Of a DNA stretch of 64,000 nt, positions 37,254 through 46,430 are shown in pieces. A program made the position numbers and the translations under genes. Numbering within the stretch: position 1 is the first letter of the stretch; each line of letters begins with the position of its first letter. The stretch is from Zoogloea sp041914405 (lineage in GTDB: Bacteria > Pseudomonadota > Gammaproteobacteria > Burkholderiales > Rhodocyclaceae). The DNA is taken from assembly GCF_041914405.1 (NCBI RefSeq), contig NZ_JAYSDK010000004.1:152952-216951 (forward strand), given 5' to 3'. Under the pieces are notes generated by a model that had not been told where the DNA came from, ran no database searches, and was given only the letters and a program-made list of their open reading frames with translations.

Positions 37254-37641
37254 GACCGTCCGCCCGGCGGAAAAAATGGCGATCTTGGTGTGGGCAGCCG
37301 ATCCGGGGCGGCCGGAGCTGTGTGCAACACCTTTCTATTTCGCCGCCGCTGCTGCCGCGATGGACGTGGAGGTGGAGATGTATTTCACCGCCCGTTCGGT
37401 GGAGTTGCTGCAGGTCGGCGTCGCCGAAAAGCTGGAAGCCGCAGCCGGCAGCGGCAAGTCCGTCGCCGATTTCCGCCGCGAAGCGCTCACTTTCGGCGTG
37501 AAGATCTATGCCTGCCCGACCGCCCTCGCCAGCCACGGCGTCGACGCCAGCACGCTGATCCCCGCCGTCACGGGCCAGGCGGGCGCCGCCACCTTCATCG
37601 GCCGCAGCCTGGACCCGGCCTGGCGGACCCTCAGCTTCTGA
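37243..37641 (+). CDS. DsrE-family protein
   Basis: A 132-residue DsrE/TusD-fold protein: AILVWAADPGRPELCATPFYFAAAAAAM gives the first strand-helix with a Cys near residue 30, and FGVKIYACPTALASHGV holds the Cys at the position of the family's sulfur-carrying residue. The GTG start at 37243 has CACGAGGAC upstream and overlaps the GcvH-like stop by 11 bases, indicating coupling. DsrE-like proteins carry persulfide; in a Sec locus, selenium trafficking is an attractive but unproven role. Confidence 0.72.
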   Translation: MTSETVRPAEKMAILVWAADPGRPELCATPFYFAAAAAAMDVEVEMYFTARSVELLQVGVAEKLEAAAGSGKSVADFRREALTFGVKIYACPTALASHGVDASTLIPAVTGQAGAATFIGRSLDPAWRTLSF

Positions 37642-38542
37642 CTGCGGCCCGGCGGCTGGCCAGCCAGCCGAACAGGGACAGCAACGTCAGTCCGCCGCCG
37701 ATCAGCAGGATGCCGGCGATCTCGGTTGTCCGGAATTCCTCACCGAGGGTGAGGCGCGACGACAGGATCGCCACCACCGGCGTCCCCAGCACCGACAGGC
37801 TGGCCTCCCAGGCCGGCACCCGGTCGAGGATCCAGATCCACAGCCACCAGCACAGGGCCACACTGGCCACCGACAGGAAAGCCAGGATCGCCACGTAGTG
37901 CACCGACCAGTCCGTCGCCGGCCCCGGCACCACAGCGGCCAACAGCACCAGCGGCAATGCGCCGACGATCATCTGCCAGGTAGTCAGCACCAGTAGATCC
38001 ACCAGCTGGCGGCTACGCAGGCGTTTGACGAGGATGGTGCCGATGGCCCAGCACAGCGCCGCGCTGAGGCCCAACAGCTTGCTGAACAAGCTGGCGTGCA
38101 TGTTCCAGGGCTCGATGATCAGCAACAGACCAGCCAGCGTGCACGCCGCAGCCAGCCATTGCTTGCCGCGCACCCGCTCGCCGAGGATCGGCCAGGCCAT
38201 CAGCAGGGTCCAGATCGGCATCGTGAAGATCAGCACCGCGGTTTTGCCCGGCCCGCCCTCCACCAGCGCCCAGGTCTGGAACACGACGAAACCAGCCACC
38301 TGCACCAGCCCGATGGCGCTGGTCGCCAGCGGTGCCACCAGGCGCAGCGAGCGCCCACTCAAACGTACCGCTAGCATCAGGGCCAGTGCACCGCCGACGG
38401 TGCGTTGTGCCGCCAGCGCGAAAGGCGACGCAAAAACTAGCCCCTGCTTGAGCAGGACCCAGGTATAGCCCCAGATGGACGACAGGACGATGAGCGCCAG
38501 CGCGGGCAGCCAGCGCGACGTGGAAGCAGACGATGCAGACAT
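37631..38542 (-). CDS. EamA/DMT-superfamily transporter
   Basis: A 303-residue membrane protein with about ten hydrophobic segments in two EamA repeats (first: SSIWGYTWVLLKQGLVFASP; second: LLGLSAALCWAIGTILVKRL). The family exports amino acids and other metabolites; substrate unknown. It converges with the DsrE-like gene with an 11-base overlap of the 3' ends. Start ATG 38542 (MSASSASTSRW) is preferred to a 17-codon longer form. Confidence 0.88.
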   Translation of the reverse strand: MSASSASTSRWLPALALIVLSSIWGYTWVLLKQGLVFASPFALAAQRTVGGALALMLAVRLSGRSLRLVAPLATSAIGLVQVAGFVVFQTWALVEGGPGKTAVLIFTMPIWTLLMAWPILGERVRGKQWLAAACTLAGLLLIIEPWNMHASLFSKLLGLSAALCWAIGTILVKRLRSRQLVDLLVLTTWQMIVGALPLVLLAAVVPGPATDWSVHYVAILAFLSVASVALCWWLWIWILDRVPAWEASLSVLGTPVVAILSSRLTLGEEFRTTEIAGILLIGGGLTLLSLFGWLASRRAAVRS

Positions 38543-38643
38543 GCGTGGAGCCGCAACAACGGACGGCGGGAAACTGAAGAATGGCAGACCCACCGGCGGT
38601 CGCGAAGTTCACGCCCGCCGGCCATGACGCGGATCTCAGGATC

Positions 38644-39960
38644 CTATTCGGCGGACTCCGCCTTCTTGCGCGGGCGCCGGGCCCGCGGCGCCGCTTTGCG
38701 CCCCTCGTCGGCAAGCGGCGGGACAATTGCAGAATCCACCTCGCTGGTAGCGGGTTTCACAGGCCGAGCGGTCTTGCGTTTAGCCCGCGCGGGGCGAGCA
38801 GAAGACTCGGACGGCACAACCGCTTCGACGACCGGAGCCGTAACGGCAACCGTATCCTGACTCGCAGCAGGCGCCGTGGGTTCGACAGCACCGGCTTCAG
38901 TCTCGCTCCTGGCCCCTCGACGCCCCTTTCCACGCTTGGCCGACCCCGTCGGGGCCTCATCCGCCGGAATCACCGCCGGCTGCACCTGCTCCGACGACAC
39001 GGCAGGCGTTGCCTCGGCGGCCGGTTTGCTGCGCCGGCCTTTCGGCACCCTGCGCGGCTTCTCTGCCGTAACCTCCGTGGCGACCGGCGCTTCGACACTC
39101 AGCACAACGGCCGTTTCATGGACAGCGGATACCGGCGCGCCCACCCGGCGATAGACATAGGTACCCGATTTCTCATCCCGCCCGATTTCCAGCAATCCGC
39201 GGGACTGAGCTTCATCCAGCAGGTTGCCGAAGGCCCTGAAGCCGAAACGGGTCTCGCTGAAATCCGGCTTGCGGCGCTTGATCGCATCCTTCAGCACCGA
39301 GGCCCAGATCTTGCCGGTATCGCCCCGCTCTGCCAGCAGCGCATCGAAGGTCTCGACCGCCATGTCAACCGCCCGGCTGCGCCGGGCCTCGAGTTCTTCC
39401 CGGCGGCGTTTTTCTTCCTCGGGGCTGCGACGCACCTGGGGCTGGGCCTCCTTCGGTTCGCGCTTGGCCACCGCCTGGCGGGTTTCCCGCACCAAGTCGT
39501 CGTAGAAGATGAACTCGTCGCAGTTGGCGATCAGCAGGTCCGATGTGGACTGTTTTACGCCGACGCCGATCACCTGCTTGGCGTTTTCACGCAGCTTGGA
39601 AACCAGCGGCGAGAAGTCGGAATCGCCGCTGATGATGACGAAAGTATTGACGTGGCTCTTGGTGTAGCAGAGATCGAGGGCATCCACCACCAGCCGGATA
39701 TCGGCGGAATTCTTGCCCGACTGGCGCACATGCGGAATCTCGATCAGCTCGAAATTGGCCTCGTGCATGCCGGCCTTGAAGCCCTTGTAGCGTTCCCAGT
39801 CGCAATAGGCCTTCTTGACGACGATGCTGCCCTTCAGCAGCAGGCGCTCAAGGACCAGCTTGATGTCGAATTTCTCGTACTTCGCATCGCGCACGCCGAG
39901 GGCGACGTTCTCGAAGTCGCAGAACAGAGCCATGCTGACGTTATCGGGAGAAGTGGCCAT
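38644..39960 (-). CDS. NYN-domain (LabA-like) protein with OST-HTH domain and disordered tail
   Basis: 438 residues. Residues about 8-165 form a PIN-like NYN domain: ALFCDFENVALG, KNSADIRLVVDALDLCY and VIISGDSDFSPLV supply the acidic residues of a putative metal-dependent RNase. An OST-HTH/LOTUS-like domain follows (about 210-290; IWASVLKDAIKRRKPDFSET). The last 140 residues are low-complexity Ala/Pro/Lys/Arg. NYN plus OST-HTH suggests an RNA-processing enzyme. ATG 39960 follows CAGGAAT; the upstream extension is translated repeat sequence. Confidence 0.85.
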   Translation of the reverse strand: MATSPDNVSMALFCDFENVALGVRDAKYEKFDIKLVLERLLLKGSIVVKKAYCDWERYKGFKAGMHEANFELIEIPHVRQSGKNSADIRLVVDALDLCYTKSHVNTFVIISGDSDFSPLVSKLRENAKQVIGVGVKQSTSDLLIANCDEFIFYDDLVRETRQAVAKREPKEAQPQVRRSPEEEKRRREELEARRSRAVDMAVETFDALLAERGDTGKIWASVLKDAIKRRKPDFSETRFGFRAFGNLLDEAQSRGLLEIGRDEKSGTYVYRRVGAPVSAVHETAVVLSVEAPVATEVTAEKPRRVPKGRRSKPAAEATPAVSSEQVQPAVIPADEAPTGSAKRGKGRRGARSETEAGAVEPTAPAASQDTVAVTAPVVEAVVPSESSARPARAKRKTARPVKPATSEVDSAIVPPLADEGRKAAPRARRPRKKAESAE

Positions 39961-40034
39961 GGGGAAATTCCTGAAGTGAGCGAACGTGCGCGCAGGGTAC
40001 GCGCAAATCTGGGCTTTGAGACAGAGATGGAGCT

Positions 40035-40064
40035 CCGTGGGGGTGAATTCATTCGCCCCCACGG
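40035..40064. repeat. Dispersed palindromic element, copy 7 (near-perfect single unit)
   Basis: Outer arms CCGTGGGGG/CCCCCACGG around GAATTCATTC, with one stem mismatch (T opposite G). It lies between the GspE-like and NYN genes. Confidence 0.87.
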
Positions 40065-40089
40065 GATTGCTGACGAGGCCGGCGCCCGA

Positions 40090-41895
40090 TCAGCGCCCCT
40101 GGTCGGACTCCGCCGGTGGCGCAACCTTGACGACCTCCTCCAGCGTGGTGATGCCGGCAGCCACCTTGAGGGCACCGGACAGACGCAGCGGCCGCATGCC
40201 CTCACGGATGGCCAGGTCGCGGACGCGCGCCAGATCCACCTCCTTGCCAACCGCCTTGCGCACCTCCGGCGACATCAGCAGGATCTCATAGAGGCCGATG
40301 CGCCCCATGTAGCCGGTCATGCGGCATTCGATGCAGCCCACAGCCCGGTGGATACGGGCCGGACGCTGCGCCTTCCAAGGCGTGACGAGGTGATCCCAGA
40401 TCGCCTCATCCTCGGGCGTCAGCGGATGGGATTCCTTGCAGTGGGGGCACAGCACGCGTACCAGGCGCTGGGCCATGATGCCGAGCAAGGTCGCGTTGAG
40501 CAGGTAGGCCGGCACACCGAGGTCGAGCATCCGGGTAATCGCCGACGGCGCGTCGTTGGTATGCAGCGTGGACAGCACCAAGTGGCCGGTCAGCGCGGCC
40601 TGGATGGCCATCTCGGAAGTTTCCAGGTCACGGATCTCGCCGACCATGATGATGTCCGGATCCTGCCGCATCAGCGCCCGGACGCCTTCCGCAAAGCCCA
40701 GCTCGATAGCCTGGTGGACCTGCATCTGGTTGAAACTGGGTTCGACCATCTCGATCGGATCCTCGATCGTGCAGACATTCACCTCCGGTGTGGCGAGCTG
40801 CTTGAGGGTCGAGTAGAGCGTCGTGGTCTTGCCGGAACCGGTCGGGCCGGTGACCAGAATGATGCCGTGGGGCTGGCTCGAAATGGATTGCCAGCGGGAC
40901 TGATCTACGTCCGAAAAACCCAGTTCGGCCATGTTGCGCACCAGCACCTCGGGATCGAAGATCCGCATCACCAGCTTTTCGCCGAAGGCGGTAGGCAGTG
41001 TGGACAGGCGCAGCTCGACCTCCTTGCCGCTGGTCACCCGCGTTTTCACACGGCCGTCCTGGGGCCGGCGCTTCTCCACCACATCCATGCGGCCGAGGAT
41101 CTTGATGCGGCTGGTCACCGCCGCAAGCACGCTCATCGGCATCTGGTAAACCTGGTGCAGCACCCCATCGATGCGGAAACGGACCAGCCCCATCTCGCGT
41201 CGCGGCTCGATGTGAATATCGCTGGCCCGCTGCTCGAAAGCGTACTGCCATAGCCAGTCCACGATGTTCACGATGTGGCGGTCGTTGGCGTCGTACTGTC
41301 GATTGACCTGCCCCAGCTCCACCAGCTGCTCGAAGGACGAACTGTTGCCCTGACCGCTGCTCTGGGCCGCCTTCTTGACGGAGCGGGCCAGGTTGTAGAA
41401 CTCAACCAGATAACGGGCGACGTCAGCAGGATTGGCGACGACCCGGCGGATTTCTTTCTTCAGGATGCCGGCGACTTCCTTCTCCCATTCCCGCAGGAAA
41501 GGCTGCGTCGTCGCCACCACCACCTCGCGCAAGCCCACCTCCAGCGGCAGCACACCGAAACGGGTCGCATAGGCCGAAGACATCACTGCGGTCACCGCCG
41601 AAAAATCGATCTTCAGCGGGTCGATACGCACGTAGTCAAGCCCAACCCGGCTGGCCAGCCATTCGCTCAGCACCTCGAGGGTCAGAACTTGGTGAGGAAC
41701 CTGGCGGGCAGCCCACTTCTGAGCCGCGACGACGACCAGGGGGTGCGACTCGACAGTCTTCTTGGCCTGGGCGAGCCGCAGTGCATCGGCATCCGCCGGA
41801 TCGACAAGCTGATCACCCACCAGCATGTCTAGCACTTCGGCAAGGCTCAGTTTGTGCTCGGAAATATCGGCTGCAGCCGCGGAGTGTCGGGACAT
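40090..41895 (-). CDS. GspE/PilB-family secretion or pilus ATPase
   Basis: 601 residues. N-terminal MshEN-type domain, then the ATPase: arginine-rich HIEPRREMGLVRFRIDG, Walker A GPTGSGKTTTLYSTL (about residue 350), Asp box TIEDPIE, Walker B-type RALMRQDPDIIMVGEIRD, His box TGHLVLSTLHTNDA, and the tetracysteine zinc motif CPHCKESH...GCIECRMTGY. It powers assembly of type IV pili or type II secretion pseudopili. No other gsp or pil gene is adjacent, so which machine it serves is unknown. ATG at 41895 was chosen; an in-frame TTG lies two codons upstream. Confidence 0.9.
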   Translation of the reverse strand: MSRHSAAAADISEHKLSLAEVLDMLVGDQLVDPADADALRLAQAKKTVESHPLVVVAAQKWAARQVPHQVLTLEVLSEWLASRVGLDYVRIDPLKIDFSAVTAVMSSAYATRFGVLPLEVGLREVVVATTQPFLREWEKEVAGILKKEIRRVVANPADVARYLVEFYNLARSVKKAAQSSGQGNSSSFEQLVELGQVNRQYDANDRHIVNIVDWLWQYAFEQRASDIHIEPRREMGLVRFRIDGVLHQVYQMPMSVLAAVTSRIKILGRMDVVEKRRPQDGRVKTRVTSGKEVELRLSTLPTAFGEKLVMRIFDPEVLVRNMAELGFSDVDQSRWQSISSQPHGIILVTGPTGSGKTTTLYSTLKQLATPEVNVCTIEDPIEMVEPSFNQMQVHQAIELGFAEGVRALMRQDPDIIMVGEIRDLETSEMAIQAALTGHLVLSTLHTNDAPSAITRMLDLGVPAYLLNATLLGIMAQRLVRVLCPHCKESHPLTPEDEAIWDHLVTPWKAQRPARIHRAVGCIECRMTGYMGRIGLYEILLMSPEVRKAVGKEVDLARVRDLAIREGMRPLRLSGALKVAAGITTLEEVVKVAPPAESDQGR

Positions 41896-42030
41896 GGGCA
41901 AGATAGAGTGCGCAGAAAGATTGGAGAAAACCGCCCCCGCTCTCTGCCTGAAACCGCATACGGTCCAAGCATAAGGGCATATCCCGCCGACAGCCAGAAG
42001 TTTGCACGGTTTTACGCCGTCTCCGACGAC

Positions 42031-42243
42031 TTACCAACCACGGTAGCCCCGGTCATAACCCCGATCATATCCCCTCTGATAACCGGGGCCATAACCGCGA
42101 TAGGGCTCGACCCGCGCTGGTCCGGGCACCACCACCGGCCCGTCGTAGCGGTGGTAATGACCATAGCCCGGTCCCGCCGGCACGACAACGCAGCCACCCA
42201 GTAGGGCAGACAAAACAGCTGTTAAAACAAGGGCCTTTTTCAT
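42031..42243 (-). CDS. Small Gly/Tyr-rich lipoprotein
   Basis: A 70-residue predicted lipoprotein: signal MKKALVLTAVLSALLGGC with a lipobox LGGC at about residue 18, then a Pro/Gly/Tyr/Arg-rich tail with repeats GYDRGYDRGY. GGAG lies before the ATG. Such tails are common in small envelope proteins of unknown role. Confidence 0.78.
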   Translation of the reverse strand: MKKALVLTAVLSALLGGCVVVPAGPGYGHYHRYDGPVVVPGPARVEPYRGYGPGYQRGYDRGYDRGYRGW

Positions 42244-42394
42244 TATCGTTGCTCCAGATAAGGGGAGGATGTCCTCTCTTAACGCACGAGGTGCCCATCA
42301 GGTTGGTGGAAAACGATCTCCAAATGTTGCTGCCTCTATTGATGCCATTGGTATTTGCCGACAAAATAACAATGTCATTAACAAGGAGACCCAC

Positions 42395-42667
42395 ATGAAG
42401 CACATCCTGTCCTTCCTCGGCCTGTCCCTCGCCGGAATCCAGATCGCTCTGGCCGCTGTCAACATCAACACCGCGACGCAGAGTGATCTCGACGGTGTGA
42501 AAGGCATCGGCCCCTCCAAAGCCCAGGCGATCATCGACTACCGGACCAAGAACGGTCCGTTCAAGAGCCTCGACGAGCTGAAGAACGTGAAAGGTTTCGG
42601 CGACAAGAGCATCGCCAAGCTGAAAGGGGATTTGAGCGTTGGTGGTGGAGATAGCAGCAAAAAGTAG
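42395..42667 (+). CDS. ComEA-like helix-hairpin-helix DNA-binding protein
   Basis: 90 residues: a signal peptide (about 1-20, ending LAA) then a ComEA HhH domain: VNINTATQSDLDGVKGIGPSKAQAII and LKNVKGFGDKSIAKL. These periplasmic proteins bind incoming DNA during natural transformation. AAGGAG precedes the ATG. Exported and DNA-binding, it could support uptake together with a type IV pilus; no comEC is nearby. Confidence 0.88.
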   Translation: MKHILSFLGLSLAGIQIALAAVNINTATQSDLDGVKGIGPSKAQAIIDYRTKNGPFKSLDELKNVKGFGDKSIAKLKGDLSVGGGDSSKK

Positions 42668-42753
42668 GAATTTGACAGCGGAAGGCATGACGAACACGAC
42701 AAATGGCGGTAATGTTGGTCACCGCCCTTTATCGGGCTCATTAGGAGCCAGAC

Positions 42754-42981
42754 ATGTCTTCCGCTTCCATCCTGCGCCCACTCCTGTTGTCGATGTCATT
42801 TCTGCTGAGTGCCTGCGGCGTTTCCGATAGCGGTACAGCTGCCGTCACCGCCGCCCAACTCAAGGCCCGGGAAGCCGAACAGGCCCAGGCAACAAAGGCG
42901 CAGATCCAGCAGCAGCTGGATGCCGTCAACCAGCAGGCGGAAGAACGTCGCAAGCAGATCGACGCCGCGACACGTCAGTAA
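42754..42981 (+). CDS. Small lipoprotein with coiled-coil tail
   Basis: 75 residues. Signal with lipobox LLSAC (Cys at about 21), then an Ala/Gln/Glu-rich helix (AREAEQAQATKAQIQQQLDA region) likely to form a coiled coil. Function unknown. Its 3' end overlaps a CGTCAGTA-AAA-TACTGACG hairpin (42973-42991). Confidence 0.75.
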   Translation: MSSASILRPLLLSMSFLLSACGVSDSGTAAVTAAQLKAREAEQAQATKAQIQQQLDAVNQQAEERRKQIDAATRQ

Positions 42982-42991
42982 AATACTGACG
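42973..42991. other. Perfect 8-bp hairpin between the lipoprotein and CPBP genes
   Basis: CGTCAGTA with AAA loop and TACTGACG; the lipoprotein stop codon lies in it and the proposed TTG start of the next gene is 12 bases downstream. It is too short on GC to be a clear terminator; it could modulate reinitiation. Confidence 0.5.
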
Positions 42992-43002
42992 TAGAAAAGA
43001 AT

Positions 43003-43839
43003 TTGCGGGAAATCAGCGTCCTTTTACTGGGTGCCGCCATCCTGGCCACCTGGTGGCCAGCCAGCACGCGCATTGCCCCATGGGCCATATTGTTTGCCCT
43101 CGCACTGGGTAGCGCCCTTGCCAGCGGACTCGTCACGGCAGCGGCATTGCCAGGCATGGCACTTCTTTTGGTGGCCTGTATGGCTTCCATGCGCCATTTT
43201 CCGAAAGCCGGTCCTTGGGTAGCCGGCACGCTTGCATTGATCCTTGCACTGCATGCCTGGCCAGGATTTCATCCATTAAGCATTGTTGACAATGCAGTAC
43301 TGGGCGCCGAAACAGCGCCGTTTACTCTTCGGGCCAACTTCGACAAGGCCGCCGCCGGCCTGCTGTTGCTGGTCTTCTTCAGTCAACGCGTCAATTCAAT
43401 GGCTGAAATTCGTCAAAATGGACGCCTTCTGCTGACATTTTCTGTCTTCAGCGCATTCTCAACGATCGGACTCGCGTGGTTGGCTGGATTCGTTCGCCCT
43501 GATCCGAAATGGCCAGCATTTGCCCCGCATTTCCTGGCCATCAATCTGCTATTCACCTGCATCGCGGAAGAGTGCTTCTTTCGCGGACTTATCCAGGAGA
43601 AATTGCATCAGCGATATCGCGAACGGGGAAAAATGCTCCCCGTGGCGATATCGACTGCGCTGTTTGGCGCTGCCCACCTGGCAGGCGGAATGCTATATGC
43701 GGGACTGGCAGCCGTAGCCGGGCTAGCTTACGCTTGCGCATACGCGCGCTTCAGACGCATAGAAGCAGCAATTTTCGTGCACTTTGTCGTCAACTCAACG
43801 CATTTTATTGGTTTCAGCTACCCATACCTGGGCCACTGA
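43003..43839 (+). CDS. CPBP-family intramembrane metalloprotease
   Basis: 278 residues, about eight membrane segments. The CAAX-protease/bacteriocin-processing motifs are AEECFFRGLIQEKL (EExxxR, about residue 192), FGAAHLAGG (His) and FVVNSTHF. Family members cleave within the membrane; partner unknown. The only start that includes the first membrane helix is TTG at 43003 with AAAAGA upstream; a later ATG would remove helices. Its base composition is visibly less GC-rich than neighbouring genes. Confidence 0.85.
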   Translation: MREISVLLLGAAILATWWPASTRIAPWAILFALALGSALASGLVTAAALPGMALLLVACMASMRHFPKAGPWVAGTLALILALHAWPGFHPLSIVDNAVLGAETAPFTLRANFDKAAAGLLLLVFFSQRVNSMAEIRQNGRLLLTFSVFSAFSTIGLAWLAGFVRPDPKWPAFAPHFLAINLLFTCIAEECFFRGLIQEKLHQRYRERGKMLPVAISTALFGAAHLAGGMLYAGLAAVAGLAYACAYARFRRIEAAIFVHFVVNSTHFIGFSYPYLGH

Positions 43840-43846
43840 AACCTCA

Positions 43847-44980
43847 TCAACGACGGAGCACCACCTCCAGTGCCGATAGGCACAGGGCGATATTGGCGGG
43901 CCGGCTTGAATGTCCCATCAGGCCGATACGCCACACCTTGCCGGCTAAAACGCCCAAGCCTGCACCTATTTCCAGCCCAAACTCGGTGAGCAGACGATTG
44001 CGGGCCGCCGCTTCATCAACACCCTCCGGAACCCAGACCGTGTTGAGTTGGGGCAGACGTGCGTCTTCCCGCACGACAAAGCGCAATCCCAGCGCCTCCA
44101 GCCCGGCCCTCAGGCGCAAATGGTTGTCCCGATGGCGTTGCCAGACCTTCTCCAGCCCTTCTTCCGCCAGGAGCACCAGAGATTCGTGCAGACCGAAGAG
44201 CGGATTGACCGGTGCTGTGTGGTGATAAGTCCGTTTCGCGCCGCTCCAGTAGCCCAGAACCAGGTTCAAATCCTGGAACCAGCTCTGACACGCAGTCTTC
44301 CGGTTGCGAATCCGTTCCACTGCAGCTGCTGAAAAACTGACAGGAGAGAGGCCCGGAGTACACGACAGGCATTTCTGGCTGCCTGAATAGGCCGCATCAA
44401 TTCCCCACTCGTCGAGTAGCACCGGTACTCCTGCGAGGGACGTGACACAGTCCATGATCGTCAGGGCATCGAATCGACGGGCAATGGCCGCCAGGGTGGC
44501 CGCATCGGACAATGCCCCGGTAGAGGTTTCCGCATGGACAAAGGCCATCACACTGGCGTCGGGATTGGCGCGAAAGGCATCCTCGACTTTGGCAGGGTCG
44601 ACCGCCTCCCCCCAAGGGTCCTCGACAATCACCGGAACTCCGCCGATCCTGCGCACATTTTCAGCCATTCGTTGGCCAAAAACACCGTTAATGCAGACGA
44701 TAACCTTGTCGCCCGGGCTGACCAGATTGACAAAGCAACTCTCCATCCCCACGGAACCCGGCGCCGACAAAGGGAAAGTCAGCTCGTTTTCAGTCTGAAA
44801 AGCGTAACGCAACAGGCTTTTCAGCTCGTCCATCATGCCGACGAAAGCCGGATCAAGATGGCCGATGGTAGGCCGGGCCAACGCAGAAAGCACCCGTGGC
44901 GGCACATCGGACGGACCGGGCCCCATCAAGGTCCGGACTGGTGGCTGGAAGGAACGGATTTCGGGACTTGCGACCTTCAT
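43847..44980 (-). CDS. Class V aminotransferase (serine/alanine--glyoxylate aminotransferase type)
   Basis: A 377-residue PLP enzyme. GPGPSDVPPRVLSALARPTIGHLD is the start motif of the AGT/SGAT family; FVHAETSTG and the Lys in AYSGSQKCLSCTPGLSP (about residue 203) define the PLP site. The end GLGVLAGKVWRIGLMGHSSRPANI is also typical. It likely transfers an amino group between Ala or Ser and glyoxylate. It is 42 bases downstream of the DUF1857 gene on the same strand. Confidence 0.92.
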   Translation of the reverse strand: MKVASPEIRSFQPPVRTLMGPGPSDVPPRVLSALARPTIGHLDPAFVGMMDELKSLLRYAFQTENELTFPLSAPGSVGMESCFVNLVSPGDKVIVCINGVFGQRMAENVRRIGGVPVIVEDPWGEAVDPAKVEDAFRANPDASVMAFVHAETSTGALSDAATLAAIARRFDALTIMDCVTSLAGVPVLLDEWGIDAAYSGSQKCLSCTPGLSPVSFSAAAVERIRNRKTACQSWFQDLNLVLGYWSGAKRTYHHTAPVNPLFGLHESLVLLAEEGLEKVWQRHRDNHLRLRAGLEALGLRFVVREDARLPQLNTVWVPEGVDEAAARNRLLTEFGLEIGAGLGVLAGKVWRIGLMGHSSRPANIALCLSALEVVLRR

Positions 44981-45022
44981 GGTTTCTCCTGAAGACAGTC
45001 TGAAATACCGCCGGCCGACCTG

Positions 45023-45496
45023 TTACTGAGGCCGCCCGTTGGCAGCAATCGTGCGGATGATGCGTACCGTATCCACATCCGATTCCCGGTATGCGGATTT
45101 GACGAATTCGGATACCTGCACTACTTCCCCGTCAGCCGCATTCTCAGACAGCGTCGTTTCGTACGTAAAGCGGAGAAAAAGTCTATTCGAATCAGGCGCT
45201 TCCAGCCGAATCGTGAGGGAACCACCGGCATGTTGGGCAGTTGCCCGTGATTCAAAGCAGACCCACTCTAAATCACGATAGGTAACCGTGTCACGGATGC
45301 TGGCCTGCCCGAAATGAAGAACCCGCTCCACTCGCCCCTCGCTGCGCGACAGGATCTCGCAACGATCCAGCCCTGGCAGGAAGATGCCTGGCTCCTCGAC
45401 CCGGTACATCAGGCCGCTCCATACCTGCTCACGGCTAAGCGTCTCGATGAGCGGGTTAAGGGGATTGTTGATCTCGATGAGATGTTCGAAATGCAA
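45023..45496 (-). CDS. DUF1857/AtaL-like SRPBCC-fold protein
   Basis: 157 residues with no signal or membrane segment. MHFEHLIEINNPLNPLIETLSREQVWSGL and FLPGLDRCEIL match the pattern of the DUF1857 (AtaL-like) START/SRPBCC family, which form a hydrophobic ligand pocket. Function unknown. It lies between the aminotransferase and a DMT transporter in a minus-strand run. Confidence 0.75.
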   Translation of the reverse strand: MHFEHLIEINNPLNPLIETLSREQVWSGLMYRVEEPGIFLPGLDRCEILSRSEGRVERVLHFGQASIRDTVTYRDLEWVCFESRATAQHAGGSLTIRLEAPDSNRLFLRFTYETTLSENAADGEVVQVSEFVKSAYRESDVDTVRIIRTIAANGRPQ

Positions 45497-45524
45497 GAAA
45501 AAACTCCTAAGTTCGACGCACAGT

Positions 45525-46430
45525 TTAGCGTCGATTGAAACCGGTCGTCAGCCAGATGCCGGCGAGAATCATCACGATTCCGAGCAGATGGTACAACTGC
45601 GGCACTTCGCCCAGAAAAATGGCTGCCAGAATCGTGCTGAAAACCGGCATCAGATGGATGAACAGGCCGCCTTTGGCCGCCCCCACCTCGGCCACCGCCC
45701 GGTTGTAGAAAACATAACCGAGAAAAGCCGGAAAGATCCCGGTGTAGGCAATACCAGCGATCGCCGTCGCTGTGGGATGCAGAACAGCGCCGGACGCCAG
45801 TTCGTGCAACGCGAAAGGCAGCAGGATCAACAGTCCGATCGCCGTCAATGCCGCCAGAAGGGCCATTGGATGCACGCCGGGCGGACGCCAGCGCAATCCA
45901 AGCGTGTACAAGGCCCAAGACAGCACCGCTGCCAACATCCAGACATCCCCAACATTGAGCCTGAATCCAGCCAGGATTGCCGGATCGCCGTGACTGATGA
46001 TGGTCAGCACCCCACAAAAGGAAATCCCCACACCGACAAGTTCTGATTTTTTCGCTTGATGACCGAAAAACCAGGAGATCGCAATGATCGCAATCGGGAT
46101 GAAGGAATTCAGCAATGCTGCGTTTGTGGCGCTGGTATGCGCAAGCGCGATGTAAGCCAGCGTGTTGTATGCGCCAACACCCAGTGCGCCAAGCACCAGC
46201 AGCACTAGCCATTGCCGGCAATCCAGCCCTTTCAAGGTCCACCTGTGTGGCCAGGCAAACGGCAAGGTAAGCAAGAAAGCAAGTATCCAACGCCCGACAG
46301 CCAGCGAAAACGGCGGTACCAGCTCCCGCAATCCTCGCCCGACAACCATGTTGCCAGACCAAAACAGGACGGTGAGTGTCAGCAAAAGGTAGGGATGGAC
46401 GGGAAGAACTGAGCGTTTGTGCCCGGACAC
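45525..46430 (-). CDS. EamA/DMT-superfamily transporter
   Basis: A 301-residue ten-helix exporter with two EamA repeats (FWSGNMVVGRGLRELVPPFS; AAVLSWALYTLGLRWRPPG). The start is GTG at 46430. It is only distantly similar to the transporter at 37631. It is the last gene left of the AT-rich candidate origin. Confidence 0.88.
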   Translation of the reverse strand: MSGHKRSVLPVHPYLLLTLTVLFWSGNMVVGRGLRELVPPFSLAVGRWILAFLLTLPFAWPHRWTLKGLDCRQWLVLLVLGALGVGAYNTLAYIALAHTSATNAALLNSFIPIAIIAISWFFGHQAKKSELVGVGISFCGVLTIISHGDPAILAGFRLNVGDVWMLAAVLSWALYTLGLRWRPPGVHPMALLAALTAIGLLILLPFALHELASGAVLHPTATAIAGIAYTGIFPAFLGYVFYNRAVAEVGAAKGGLFIHLMPVFSTILAAIFLGEVPQLYHLLGIVMILAGIWLTTGFNRR

